The notes under the pieces were generated by a model. It had not been told where the DNA came from. It did no database searches and saw nothing but the letters and a program-made list of their open reading frames with translations. From the NCBI RefSeq assembly GCF_902686445.1, contig NC_062232.1, forward strand, positions 18,954,897-19,018,896: a DNA stretch of 64,000 bases. The letters run 5' to 3'. This document shows positions 45,769-56,984 of the stretch, piece after piece. Origin of the DNA: Sciurus carolinensis. Its lineage: Eukaryota; Chordata; Mammalia; Rodentia; Sciuridae. A program made the translations under genes and the position numbers. The first letter of the stretch is position 1. Each line of letters opens with the position of its first letter.

Positions 45769-46653
45769 AAGTTTTTCTTTTGGTATGTTGTGCTTTGTTT
45801 TTGTTTTTAGCTTGCATGGTGCTATTACAACTGGTATCTTTAAAAAATAATTTGTAGGCAGCTGCTGCTAGTGTACAGAAATGAATATTATTGATTTTCT
45901 AAGTTGATATTGTGTTTAGTAATCTTATTTCTTGATTGTATTGGTTTTTCCACATAGATATTTATACTCCCTACATATAATGATAGATTTATCACTTAAA
46001 TTCCAATTGCTATAATCTTATTTGGATTTTCTTTCTTATAACTTCATCTGTGAGTCCCAGTACTATGTTCAACAGTAGCTGTGATGGAGACATCTTTGCA
46101 TTGTTCCTGGTCTTCAAAGTTTCTCCAAGTTTTCTCAATAAAATACAAAGTTTGCCTCAGGGATTTGGTATAAAACCTTTCACACAGTAAGGAAAATTCT
46201 TTTCATTCCTAGTTTGGGAAGACACACCATAAAAAAGATTTCAAATTATTAAATGCATCTTCTGCATTAACTTAGAAAATAATAATAATATTTTCCCCCA
46301 TTAGGATTTTAGCATCTATATTCACAAGTGAGATAGGCTGGCGAATAATTTTTCTTTTATTTTTCCTTAATCCTGTATAGCATAACATTTGGCAAATATG
46401 CACTATCATGCCTAATTTTTCTGTTCCTGCATTGTCCATGTTCACTTTTGGAAACCAGAGTTCATTAGTCTCATAATACGAAATTGACATATTTTCTAAC
46501 TTCCAGATTAACTTATCAAAGATACAAATTAACCATTCTTTAAAGTTTGGTTAAAAAGTATATTTAACAATATTTGGTTCTAGGAAGGGAAAAGAGTTTT
46601 TAATTACTATGAATTTTTAGTGCTTCCTATTCTTTTTTACCAACTTCTTTTTT

Positions 46654-47037
46654 TTAATTTATTTTTATTGTAAACAAATGGGATACATTTTATTTCTGTT
46701 TGTACATGGAGTAACAGCATACCATTTGCATATTCATACATTTACATAGAGTAATGTTTGATTCATTCCATTATTTTTTTCCTTCCCCCACCCCTCCCAC
46801 CCCTCTTTTCCCTCTATACAGTCCCTCCTTCCTCCATTCTTGCCCCCCTCCCACCCCCCATTACGTGTCATCATCTGCTTATCAGTGAGATCATTCGTCT
46901 TTTGGATTTTTGAGATTGGCTTATCTCACTTAACATGATATTCCCCAATTTCATCCATTTGCCTGCAAATGCCATAATTTTATTATTCTTTATAGCTGAG
47001 TAATATTCCATTGTATATATATATATACCACAGTTTC
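46654..47037 (-). mobile_element. Young L1 3' end (inner copy)
   Basis: Antisense of an L1 from CTGTGGTATATATATATAC to the 3' end ATTGTAAACAAATGGG. The 3' UTR polypurine tract is seen as CCCCACCCCTCCCACCCC. It is severely 5'-truncated. It lies beside a second, longer L1 copy in the same orientation, with the same 3' UTR, in the A/T-rich tail region of that copy. Confidence 0.88.
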
Positions 47038-47268
47038 TTTTTTTTCTTTTTTATTTATTTATTTATTTTTATTATTGTAAACAAATGGGATACATGTTGT
47101 TTCTCTATTTGTACATGGAGTCAAGGCATACCATTTGTGTGATCATAAATTTACATAGGGTAATGTTGTTTGATTCATTCTGTTATTTTTTCCCTTCCCC
47201 CCACCCCTCCCACCCCTCTTTTCCCTCTATACAGTCCTTCCTTCCTCCATTCTCACCACCCTCCTTAT

Positions 47269-47292
47269 CCCTAACCCTAACCCTAACGCTAA
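47269..47292 (+). repeat. Telomere-like CCCTAA repeats inside an L1 3' UTR
   Basis: Three perfect CCCTAA units (47269-47286) and one CGCTAA unit, in an insertion of roughly 30 bases between CTCCTTAT and CTCCTCCCACC. The neighbouring L1 copies at 46654 and 28050 lack it at the same place in the 3' UTR. On the L1 sense strand it reads TTAGGG. Confidence 0.9.
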
Positions 47293-47456
47293 CTCCTCCC
47301 ACCCCCCATTATATGTCCTCATCTGCTTATCAGCGAGATCATTCATCCTTTAGTTTTTTGAGATTGGCTTATCTCACTTAGCATGATATTCTCCAATTTC
47401 ATCCATTTGCCTGCAAATGTCATAATTTTATCATTCTTTATGGCTGAGTAATATTC

Positions 47457-47460
<4 letters not shown>

Positions 47461-47488
<28 letters not shown>

Positions 47489-47490
47489 AC
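47461..47490. repeat. (TA)n expansion inside ORF2
   Basis: About 28 bases of TA where other copies have 8-12. On the L1 strand it encodes alternating Y and I ahead of TMEYY. The length change is a multiple of three, so the frame is kept. Confidence 0.9.
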
Positions 47491-48304
47491 CACAGTTTCT
47501 TTATCCATTCATCAATTGAAGGACATCTAGGTTGGTTCCACAATCTGGCTATGGTGAATTGAGCAGCAGTGAACATTGATGTGGCTGTATCTCTGTAGTA
47601 TGCTGATTTTAAGTCCTTTGGGTATAGGCCAAGGAGTGGGATAGCTGGGTCAAATGGTGGTTCCATTCCAAGCTTTCTGAGGAATCTCCACCCTGCTTTC
47701 CAGACTGGCTGCACTAATTTGCAACCCCACCAGCAATGTATGAGTGTACCTTTTTCCCCACATCCTCACCAGCACCTGTTGTTGCTTGTGTTCTTGATAA
47801 TCGCCATTCTAATTGGGGTAAGATGAAATCTTAGGGTAGTTTTTATTTGCATTTCTCTTATTACTAGAGATGTTGAACATTTTTTCATATATCTATTGAT
47901 TACTTGTATATCTTCTTCTGTGAAGTGTCTGTTCATTTCCTTAACCCATTTGTTGATTGGATTATTTGTATTCTTGGTGTAGAGTTTTTTGAGTTCTTTA
48001 TAGATTCTGGAAATTAGCTCTCTATCTGAAGTATGAGTGGCAAAGATATTCTCCCACTCTGTAGGCTCTCTCTTCACATTACTGATAGTTTCCTTTACTG
48101 AGAGAAAGCTATCTAGTTTGAATCTATCCCAGTTATTGATTCTTGCTTTTATTTCTTGTGCTATGGGAGTCCTGTTAAGGAAGTCTGATCCTAAGCCAAC
48201 AAGGTGAAGATTTGGACCTACTTTTTCTTCTATACGATGCAGGGTCTCTGGTCTGATTTCGAGGTCCTTGATCCATTGTGAGTTGAGTTTTGTACCAACT
48301 TCTT

Positions 48305-48387
48305 TTTTATTGAGGTAAGATTGATTCAAAAAATCATTTTGCTGCTTGCCTTGCAAGCACAAGGCCCTGGGTTCAATCCCCAGCACC

Positions 48388-48418
<31 letters not shown>

Positions 48419-48676
48419 CATTTTGCATGTTTACATCATATAACATGATGTTTGAGATGCAGGTGTATTGTGAAATTATTTCCTCATCAAACTAATTAAC
48501 CTATCCACCACCTCATATACGGACTTTTTTTTTAGTGAGAACACTTAAGTTCTACTCTCTTCACCAACTTCAAGTATATAAGACAGTATTTAGTCACCAT
48601 GTTGTACATTAGAGTTCCAGAATTAAATGTAGTACATTAGAGTTCCAGAATTTATTCACTCTGCATAGCTGAAATT
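48305..48676 (-). mobile_element. L1M 3'-UTR segment
   Basis: Antisense of an L1MA/MB-type 3' UTR (TTTATTGAGGTAAGATTG; AGTGAGAACACTTAAG; GTCACCATGTTGTACATTAG). It contains the ID SINE at 48343-48418. It is contiguous with an inverted segment at 48680. Confidence 0.7.
48343..48418 (+). mobile_element. 5'-truncated ID SINE with A29 tail
   Basis: Starts inside the element at TGCTTGCCTTGCAAGCAC and keeps the B box GGTTCAATCC, CCAGCACC and a pure A run of about 29. CATTTTGC at 48335-48342 and 48419-48426 is the target-site duplication. The A-box half is absent although the ends are otherwise exact. Confidence 0.9.
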
Positions 48677-48679
48677 TTG

Positions 48680-48905
48680 TACCATTTACAATAAAATAAA
48701 TGAACCTGGAGAGTATTATACTAGGTAAAATGAGTCCGGCACAAAAAGTCAAATACTGTGTGATCTCACTTATATGTAGATCTAAAAACTTTGCGCTCAT
48801 AGCAGCAGAGAGTAGGATCATGGTTGCCAGGGTCTGAGTGCAGTGGAAATGAGATGTTGGTCAAACTGTACAAACTTTTTCACTGACTTAAGTGAATTTT
48901 TCTAT
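48680..48905 (+). mobile_element. L1M ORF2-end segment, inverted
   Basis: Plus-strand L1: AATAAATGAACCTGGAGAG, TGTGATCTCACTTATATGTAG, AGCAGAGAGTAGGATCATGG, ending at GGTCAAACTGTACAAAC. That end is the L1 position where the minus segment to the left starts, as in a 5' inversion. Confidence 0.7.
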
Positions 48906-48954
48906 TTAAAGCAAAATTTTACAGAATATAATCTAATCATTTTGCTTTATGATT

Positions 48955-49845
48955 TTAATTGCTTAGTTATCCATTATTCTATTATTTTTAGTCTCTACCT
49001 GTAGGTTTAAAACTTCTTGAATTAATAGTGTAGCTCATTTCATTTCCACATTTCTTGTTTCTTGATAAATGCATTAATAGCTCTAAATTTCCCTGTGACG
49101 ACATTGTACTGTGTCCCACAAAATTTGACCAGCAGTATTTTCATTGTGATTTGCTTGTATTTTAATGCTTTACTTATTTACCAAAGGGGTTTTTAATATT
49201 ATTTTTGTTTCTAGTCTCACAGGAATATACTTTTATTTTTTGTTCTAATTTTATTTCACTATGGTAGGATAAGATGGGCATTCAGTATTAATACTTTCAA
49301 ATTTATTGTGGCTTCCTTTGTGGCCTATTATGTTGTCAATTTTTTGAAAATGTGCTCAAAAAGAAGGTATTGAATTTAATTAAAATCTAATGACTGAAGA
49401 TTATTCATTTGAATATTCAGACCTCCCATGCTTGTTTATGATTGCTTTTAGAAAGGGTTGTGTAATCCATGTATCATCCTTAATTATTTAGGCTACTTAC
49501 ATACCTAAATAATTGTTGAATTATTAAACAAAATTAAATATGACTAAATAGATTAATAAAATTTGTTATTGAAAATTTGTTTTACCCTTGATATTTTGTG
49601 TAGATGCTTTATATATTGAGGTTATATATTCATGATTTCTTTCTTTTGATTCTATTGTAACTTTTCCTTGTATACAAAGACTTTTTTATCCATTGTAAGA
49701 CCTTTGTTAAATTCTATTTTTGTCAGATATTAAGACTGATACTCCAGATTCTGTTGGTCCATGTATACTTGGGACATCTTTTTATCCTTTTTTATTTTCA
49801 GCTTTTCTGTACCCTTACATTTTAATTTTTAAGTTAAATTTAATT
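48955..49845 (-). mobile_element. Ancient L1M ORF1/ORF2 5' region
   Basis: Antisense of L1 5' ORF2 text: TTTCACTATGGTAGGATAAG, TTGTGGCCTATTATGTTG, TCAGATATTAAGACTGATAC. Strongly diverged, so the family is uncertain. Confidence 0.55.
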
Positions 49846-49869
49846 GAAATTTTGTTTACTCTTATTATG

Positions 49870-50045
49870 AAAAGTCAGAGAAATTGAAATAAATGAGATT
49901 AGAAGGTGGGGACAGAGCTCATGAAAATCAAAGGGTGATCAATAGAGGAAAGGGACCAATCTGTAACAACAAATCCCATCAGTATATACAACTATAATGC
50001 ACTAATAACAAATGTAGGGAAAAAATTAAAAAATCATATTTCAAA
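49870..50045 (+). mobile_element. L1 3'-UTR end
   Basis: AGAGGAAAGGGACCAATCTG, AACAACAAATCCCATCAG and ACAACTATAATGCACTAATAAC match the distal 3' UTR found in antisense at 14521-14660. Truncated. Confidence 0.7.
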
Positions 50046-50202
50046 TTTTTTTCAAAGATTTGGGGATATTATAATAGGATGTCAAGTAAAGATGCAGAAT
50101 ATACAACTACCATATGCATAATTCAAAATTTGTGAAAACAACTAAAAAAATTTACAGGTGATTTTTAAAAATAGCAAGAATTGGAACATTTACATATATT
50201 AC

Positions 50203-50391
50203 AATTTTTTTTTTTTGGTACCAGTGATTGAACTCAGGAGTGCTTAATCACTGAGCCACATCCCCAGTCCTTTTTTTATTTTAAGTTGTTTAGGGCCTTG
50301 CTAAGTTGCTGAGGCTGGCTTTGAACTTGTGATCCTCCTGACTCAGCCTCCCAAGCTGCTGGGATTACAGGTTTGCACCACAGAGCCCAGC
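50203..50391 (-). mobile_element. B1-dID composite SINE
   Basis: T-run tail at about 50206-50217, then GGTACCAGTGATTGAACTC (ID-like part) and TGACTCAGCCTCCCAAGC and GGGATTACAGGTTTGCACC (B1 part). On the minus strand this is in B1-then-dID order. Confidence 0.9.
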
Positions 50392-51514
50392 TGCAGTTAC
50401 TCTTATGTTTTTTATTTAATCACATTTCATGTAATCCATGTACCATCTTTCATATTTTCTCCTTCCCTGCCTACAAATGATAGGCTAAGTTTCTTTTGGA
50501 GAAAGGACTAATATAGAAGATAGGTCTCAAGGTGAATATAAACTTATATGTATATATATATATAGCTTCAGATAAGTTTTTATTCTTATCTTTTATTCTT
50601 TTTATTCTTGGCGTTAGTGGAGAACTATCACCAACTGCTGTTTCTCCTCCTCTATCCAAATCAACTTTGGAGGGATTTCACAAGTGAGAGGAAAGGATGG
50701 AACCAATGAATTAACAACCAAAAAATGTCTACAAAGTTCTTGGGAGACCATAGATTGTAATTAATGAATTTGTACATCTGGGAATGGTGGCAGCCTAGCA
50801 AAGTGAACAGGTAAACACAGCAGGGAGAAAATTTTAAGTCTATTCTTACCCTTTCTCCACATTCTATCTACATGATCACTTCCCTCACATAAAAAGGGTG
50901 GCAACAGTCTATAGGACCTGCGTCAGTTGGGCTCTCTTGGAGCAACACAAAAACATTACTGTAGTGAAGAATTGATTAAAAAATTTAAAAAGGTATGAAT
51001 TGGTGAGAGTCACCAAAACCATCACTCTTCCTCTCTTCCTAAGTTCCCAGAGGTGGTAGAAAACAATTTAAGGAGATTGCCATCTCCCAGTATGTCTTAT
51101 TTAGGTATTTAAAGAAAGGATTTAGAAGAATTTGAAGAGTTGCCTTGTGGAGCAGTAGTAAATGGTTCTGTGGTTTCTCAAGTATTCCACACTTGGATTG
51201 ATTTAGTTTTCTCTCCTTAAAATCAACATAAACAACTAGAGCCTGGGCTTCATCCATTCTGCATATACAATACTAAAGAGAACAGTTGGTACACAAGGAA
51301 TGTGGCCATGCTGACCAAAATAACTTTACCCCTGAGGAATACAATATCTACAAAAGAAAGCAAATTGAACAATATATACCACATGAAGCAGTTACAGGAA
51401 TAAACAGCATATTAAATACCATTGAAGAGATAAGCAAAATTATTTAAATTATGAATCAGTAAAAAGAAGATTTCAAAAGAGCCAAATGAAAAGCTAAATA
51501 TAAAAAAACATAGA
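50392..51514. other. Non-coding, nothing recognised
   Basis: No exon or repeat family recognised; a short TA-rich run lies at 50545-50566. Confidence 0.4.
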
Positions 51515-51521
51515 AATAAAA

Positions 51522-51659
51522 CCTTTTTTAATTTTTATAGTTGTAGATGGATGCAGTACCTTTTATTTTATTTATTTTCATGTGGTGCTGAGGATCAAAC
51601 CCAGTGCCTCACACATGCTAGGCAAGTGCTCTACCACTGAGCCACAACTCCAACCCCAC
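51522..51659 (-). mobile_element. ID-type SINE, long-tail form
   Basis: Antisense ID: TGTGGTGCTGAGGATCAAACC, GCTCTACCACTGAGCCACAAC. AATAAAA at 51515-51521 and 51660-51666 is a possible short target-site duplication in A-rich sequence. Confidence 0.92.
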
Positions 51660-51666
51660 AATAAAA

Positions 51667-51892
51667 TCTTAATAGCTAGGTTACACCAAATACCAAATTA
51701 TTAGGCTTAGAAATCAGGATGAATTACTTTGTCATAAGAAAACAAGAAAGAATAAGGAAAATAAATGATAAAATAAAAGCCAAGTAATATGAAAGATTAA
51801 AGTGGCAAATTTCTGAGAATAGGAGTCACAAAAGGAAAAAAATCTGTGTGGAGTCAGCAACTCTAACCTGTAGATGAATCCAGCTTCTCACC
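51667..51892. other. Non-coding, nothing recognised
   Basis: A-rich spacer between an ID SINE and a hAT fossil. Confidence 0.4.
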
Positions 51893-52066
51893 TAGTTTTG
51901 TAACTAAAGTTTTATTAAAACACAGTCAGACCCATTGTTTGTTGTGTATGGCTACTTTCATCCTATGATGGCAAATTGAGTAATTCTGACAGTGTCTGCA
52001 TGACCCACAATGCCTAAAATACTATCTAGGCCCTTTACAGAAAATATTTGCTGATCCCAGCCTAAA
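51893..52066 (-). mobile_element. hAT-type element, MER3-like
   Basis: Antisense relative of the element at 45384: AAGTTTTATTAAAACACAG, TTGTTGTGTATGGCTACTTTC and GAAAATATTTGCTGATCCC. Non-coding. Confidence 0.65.
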
Positions 52067-52422
52067 TATACCCAGGAATTAACACCATGCATGGATAGAA
52101 TGAGATAGGATAATATCTAGACAGTCTCATTCATGGAAAAGAAAGAATGAAAAATATGTGGCATTCACTGGGTCATAGCAATCATGAAACCCCTAGGACC
52201 ATGAGAGTCACCTACCCTGGACATACTGGGGCATGGCATGGATGTCAATCTCATCTTAAGACAACATGAAAAACACTTCCAACTTTGGCATTAGTTATTT
52301 TAGGAAACATTTTTGTGATGTTTGATTCCATAAACTAGAAACTAGATTGTGAAGCTATTTACATAATTCTGAAGCTGCTACACACTTGAATACTCTGTTA
52401 GGATAATGCACGTGAGGTGGGT
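52067..52422. other. Non-coding, nothing recognised
   Basis: No exon or repeat recognised. Confidence 0.4.
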
Positions 52423-52857
52423 ACTATAGCTTGTATGTGGTTTGTTCCCTAAGGTTTCATGTGTCGCAGGTTTGTTCCTCATTGTGGCTATGTGAGAGGT
52501 GGTTGGACCTTTAAGAAGTGGAGTCTAGTGGGAGAGGCTTTTAGGTCCTTAGCAACCCTGCCCTTGGAAGGGTTGAGGCAGAATGAGGAAACTCATTCTC
52601 CTTAGAGCAAATTGTTATAAAAGCCTGAACATGACCCTTGAATCACTCTGACATCCTGTCTCACCATATGAACTCTCCATCTCACATGTGCTCCTACCTT
52701 TTTGATGTCATCTGCTGTGAGGCCTTCACCAGAGCTGAACTGATATCAGCCACGTGAACTCAAAACCCCAGAACTGTCAGTTAAACAAATCTCCATACTT
52801 TATAAAGTAGACTGCCTCTGATGTTTCATTATAGTAATGAAAAATGGACTAATACAG
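52423..52857 (+). mobile_element. MaLR-type (MST-like) LTR
   Basis: TACTATAGCTTGTATGTGG, GAGGTGGTTGGACCTTTAAG, TTATAAAAGCCTGAAC, CCATCTGCTGTGAGGCC-like text and CATTATAGTAATGAAAAATGGAC are the words of a MaLR LTR of the MST type. Solo and non-coding. Confidence 0.7.
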
Positions 52858-53290
52858 TAGGTAAGTTTGAGAAGGGATGAAGATCGAAGAGAAACAAGAT
52901 AAGGGGTTGTAGAAAAGAAGGATGATAGAAAACCAAAGCAGAGAGAGCATAAAGGAACCCGATATGGGGTAGGGAGTTGAAGACATACTTGGTACCTCTG
53001 AAGACTCTAGACCATTTCATGCAGTCCTCTGTGCAAAGTGTGCCAGACGTCTTGTTCCAAATTCTTTACCCTAAAAAGTATAGGAATGCTCTGTTCCCAC
53101 ACTCTACCCAGAAAGTCTCTGAACACTAAGGAAAACCTGCCCCTATTCCCACACTGAAATTTATGCTTTCATCTCAGTTTTTCACCTACCATAAAACCCA
53201 CAATCCCAGAAATTCATTACTAATAGATTGCTAAATATTCATAGTCCTAACCTGTCTAAATTGGTGAATTTGCCACATTTTTGCTTTACT
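52858..53290. other. Non-coding, nothing recognised
   Basis: No exon or repeat recognised ahead of the L1 3' end. Confidence 0.4.
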
Positions 53291-53519
53291 TTTTTTAAAT
53301 TTTAGTTTATTTATTTAACAGAAAAAGTAAACTTTTTGCCTTATAGTTTTTTTCTTTTGTTGACAGTGATAAATATTTAACATTTTTTTCCATACATGTA
53401 TATAGGGCAATGTCTGTCTCATTCTATCGTCCTTCCCATCCCTGTCCCACCACTCCCCTCACACCTTTCTGCATAATCCAAAGTTCCTTCATTCTTCCCT
53501 ACCCACCCCCCACTATGGA

Positions 53520-56500
53520 TCAGCATCCAATTATCACGGAAAACATTCGGCCTTTGTTTTTTTGGGATTGACTTATTTCACTTAGCATGATGTTCTCTAG
53601 TTCCATCCATTTACCTGCAAATGCCATAAATTCATTCTTCTTTAAGGCTGAGTAATATTCCATTGTGTATATGTACCACATTTTCTTTATCCATTCATCT
53701 GTTGAAGGACAACTAGGTTGGTTCCATAGTTCAGCTATTGAGAGTTGAGCTGCTATAAATATTAATGTAGCTGTGTCACTGTAGTATGCTGATTTTAAGT
53801 CCTTTGGGTATAGGCTAAGGAGTGGGATAGCTGGGTCAAATGGTGGTTCCATTCCAAGTTTTATTAGGAATTTCCACACTACTTTCAAAAGGGGTTGCAC
53901 AAATCTGCAGTCCCACCAACAATGTAAAGTGTACCTTTTTCCCCACATATTATTGCTTGTATTCTTGATAATTGCCATTCTGACTGGAGTGAGATGAAAT
54001 CTTAGAGAGTAGTTTTGATTGCATTTCTCTAATTGCAAGAGGAGATGAACATTTTATCATGTTTGTTGATTGTATTTATTCTTCTGTGAAGTTTCTGTTC
54101 AGTTCCTTAGCCAATTTATTGTTGGGTTATTTGTTTTTCTGGTGTTAAGTTTTTTGAGTTCTTTATATATCCTAGAGATTAGTGCACTGAGGTGCATGTG
54201 GTAAAGATTTTTTCCCATTCTGTAGGCTATCTCTTCATGTTATTTTTTCTTTTGATGAGAAAAAGCTTTTCAGTTTGAATCCATCCCATTTATTGATTCT
54301 TAATTTTACTTCTTGCACTTTAGGAGTCATATTAAGGAAGTCTGGTCCTAAGCTGACATGATGAAGATTTGGGCCTACCTTTTCTTCTATTAGACACAGG
54401 GTCTCTGTTTTAGCATCTAAGTCTTTGATCCACTTTGAGATGATTTTGTGCAGGGTGAGAGACAGAGGTTTAATTTCCTTTTGTGACATATGGATTTCTA
54501 GTTTTCCCAGCACCATTTGTTGAAGAGGCTATCTTTTCTCCAATGTATATTTTGGGTATCTTTGTCTAGTATGAAATAACTGTATTTATGTGGGTTTGTC
54601 TTTGGGTCTTCTATTCTGTACCATTGGTATACCTGTCTATTTTGGTGCCAGTGCCATGTCATTTTGTTACTATTACTCTGTAGTATAGTTTAAGGTCTGG
54701 TATTTTGATGCCTCCTGCTTCAGTCTTCTCACTAAGTATTGCTTTGGCTATTCTGGATCTCTCATTTTTCTAAATGAATTTCATGATTGCCTTTTCTATT
54801 TCTATGAAGAATGTCACTGGGATTTTAATAGGAATTGCATTTAATCTGTATAATACTTTTGGTAGTAAGACCATTTTGCCTATTCAAGAACATGGGAGAT
54901 CTTTCCATTTTCTAAGGCCTGCTTCAATTTCTTTCTCTAGTGTTCTGTAGTTTTCATTGTAGAGATCTTTCTCCTCTTTTGTTAGATTGATTCCCTAGTA
55001 TTTTATTTTTTGAGGCTATTGTGAATGGAGTTTTCCTAATTTCTCTTGCAGTGCATTCGTCACTTATATATAGAAATGCATTTGATTTAAGGGTATTGAT
55101 TTTATATCCTGGTACTTTGCTGAATTCATTTATGAGTTCTAGAAGTTTTCTGCTGGAACTTTTTTGGATCTTCTAAATATGGAATCATGTCATCGGCAAA
55201 TAATGATAGTTTGAGTTCTTTTCCTATTCGTAGCCCTTTAATCTCTTTCTTCTGTCTGATTGATCTGGCTATAGTTTCAAGGACATTGTTGAATAGAAGT
55301 GAAGAAAGAGGGCATCTCTGTCTTGTTCCAGTTTTTAAAGGGAATGCTTTCAATTTTTCTCCATTTTGAATGATGTAAAAAGCTATCTATGCTAAAGCCA
55401 TGGCCAACAATGTGGAGGTATGTTCCTACTATCCCTAGATTTTTTAGTGTTTTGAACATGAAGAGGTGCTCAATTTTGTCAAATGCTTTTTCTGTGTCTA
55501 TTGAGAAAAACATAATTCTTGTCTTTAAGTCTATTGATGTGATGTATTACCTTTATTGATTTCTGTATGTTGAACCAAGCTTGCATTTTAGGGATGAATC
55601 CCACTTGATCGTGGTGCACTATCTTTTTAATATGTTTTTGTATGCAATTTGCCAGAATTTTATTGAGAATTTTTGCATATATATTCATCAGAAATACTGG
55701 TCTGAAGTTGTCTTTCCTTAATGTGTCTTTTTCTGGTTTTGGTATCAGGATCATACTAGCCTCACAGAATGAGTTTGGAAGGGTTCCCTCTTTTTATATT
55801 TCATGGAATAATTTGAGGAATATTGGTATTAGTTCTCCTGTGAATGTCTTGTAGAACTTGGCTGAGAATTCATCTGATCCTGGGCTTTTCTTGGTTGGTA
55901 AACTTTTGATGGCCTCTTTTATTTCATTGCTTGAAATTGATCTGTTTGAATTGTGCATGTCCTCCTGCATCAGTTTGGGTAGATCATATGTCTCTAGAAA
56001 TTTGTTGTTTTTAAGTTTTTCTATTTTATTTGAGTATAAATTTTCAAAAATAGTTTTTAATTATCTTCTACATTTCAGTAGTATCCATTGTGATATTTCC
56101 TTTTTCATCACAAATTTTAGTAATTTGAGTTTTCTCTTGCCTTCTCTTTGTTAGTGTGGCTAAGGGTTTATCATTTTTATTTATTTGTTTCAATGAACCA
56201 ACTTTTTGTTTTGTCAGTTTTTTGAATTGTTTCTTTCATTTCAATTTCAATGATTTCAGCTCTGATTTTAATTATTTCCTGTCTTCTGTTGCTTTTGGTG
56301 TTGATTTGTTCTTCTTTTTCTAAGGCTTTGAGATGTAATGTTAGGTCATTTATTTGTTGACTTAAGTCTCAATCATTGATTGTGTTATTTAATTCTATAG
56401 CTTCTTTGTTTAGTTTTTGTTTGGAAGATCTATCCAGTGGTGAGAGAGGTGTGTTAAAGTCACCCAGGATTATTGTGCTGTGGTCTATTTGACTCTTGAA

Positions 56501-56874
56501 ATTGAGAAGGGTTTGTTTGATGTATGTAGATGCTCCATTGTTTGGGGTATATATATTTATGATTGCTATGTTTTGTTAGTGTATGATTCTCTTAAGCAGT
56601 ATGAAATGTCCTTCTTTATCTCTTCTGACTAACTTTGGTTTGAAGTCCCCTTTGTCTGATATGAAGCTGGAAACCCCCGATTTTTTATGCAGTTCATGTG
56701 AGTGATATGTTTTTTCCTCAACATTTCACCTTCAGTCTGTGGTGAGTCTCTTGAAGACAGCATATTTTTGGGTGTTTTTTTAATCCAATCTTCCAGTCTA
56801 TGTCTTTTGATTGATGAGCTTAGGCCATTAACATTCAGGGTTATTATTGAGATATGATTTGTACTCCCAGTCAT
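53520..56874 (-). pseudogene. L1 ORF2, deleted and frameshifted
   Basis: Starts at 56874 with MTGSTNHISI, the endonuclease domain opening. About 0.4 kb of the endonuclease half is deleted near 56385 (the LNKE-type text jumps to QQINDLT-like text). Reverse transcriptase motifs survive in separate frames: LFADDM near 55190 and the [15 protein letters not shown] region near 55590. The C-terminal frame (53520-54038) ends at SVIIGC. Many frameshifts and stops separate these parts, so no full protein can be made. Confidence 0.88.
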
Positions 56875-56984
56875 TTTGGTTTATTTTTATTTTTTAACTT
56901 GACTTAGTTTCTCCTTTGATTGACCTTTACTTTAGTGTAGTTCCTCCCTTTGCTGGTTTCCTTTTTTTTTTTTGGCATTTCCTC

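Larger units (their letters stand above)
43845..46560 (-). mobile_element. Ancient L1M ORF2, interrupted
   Basis: Long antisense ORF2 text of a very old L1: CTAATGCTGTGATGAGTATC, ACCTAACAGGTGAAAAATG, TTATTGATCTATCTCTTC, TTCCATAAAGGTGTTACATG and GGAGACATCTTTGCATTG in the expected 3'-to-5' sequence. It is cut by a B1-like SINE (44925-45050) and a hAT element carrying an ID (45384-45768). No coding capacity remains. Confidence 0.65.
47060..48292 (-). mobile_element. Young 5'-truncated L1 (ORF2 C-terminus)
   Basis: Minus-strand copy from ORF2 (KLNSQWIKDLEIRPET region near 48290) to the 3' end near 47065. A 16-bp duplication, TACCAACTTCTTTTTT, at 46638-46653 and 48293-48308 encloses both this copy and the smaller one, so this is the first insertion and the smaller one probably entered its tail later. 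A 226-residue frame (47766-48446) covers the ORF2 region but includes unrelated flank at its N-terminus. Confidence 0.88.

Noticed and set aside
47269..47292. True telomere or chromosome-end fusion site
   Set aside because: Only three exact hexamers, embedded in an L1 3' UTR with normal sequence on both sides. Too short and in the wrong context.
46780..47300. CRISPR-like or other array of spaced direct repeats in C-rich text
   Set aside because: The repeated C-rich blocks are the 3' UTRs of two L1 copies, not a direct-repeat/spacer array; this is also a mammalian genome.
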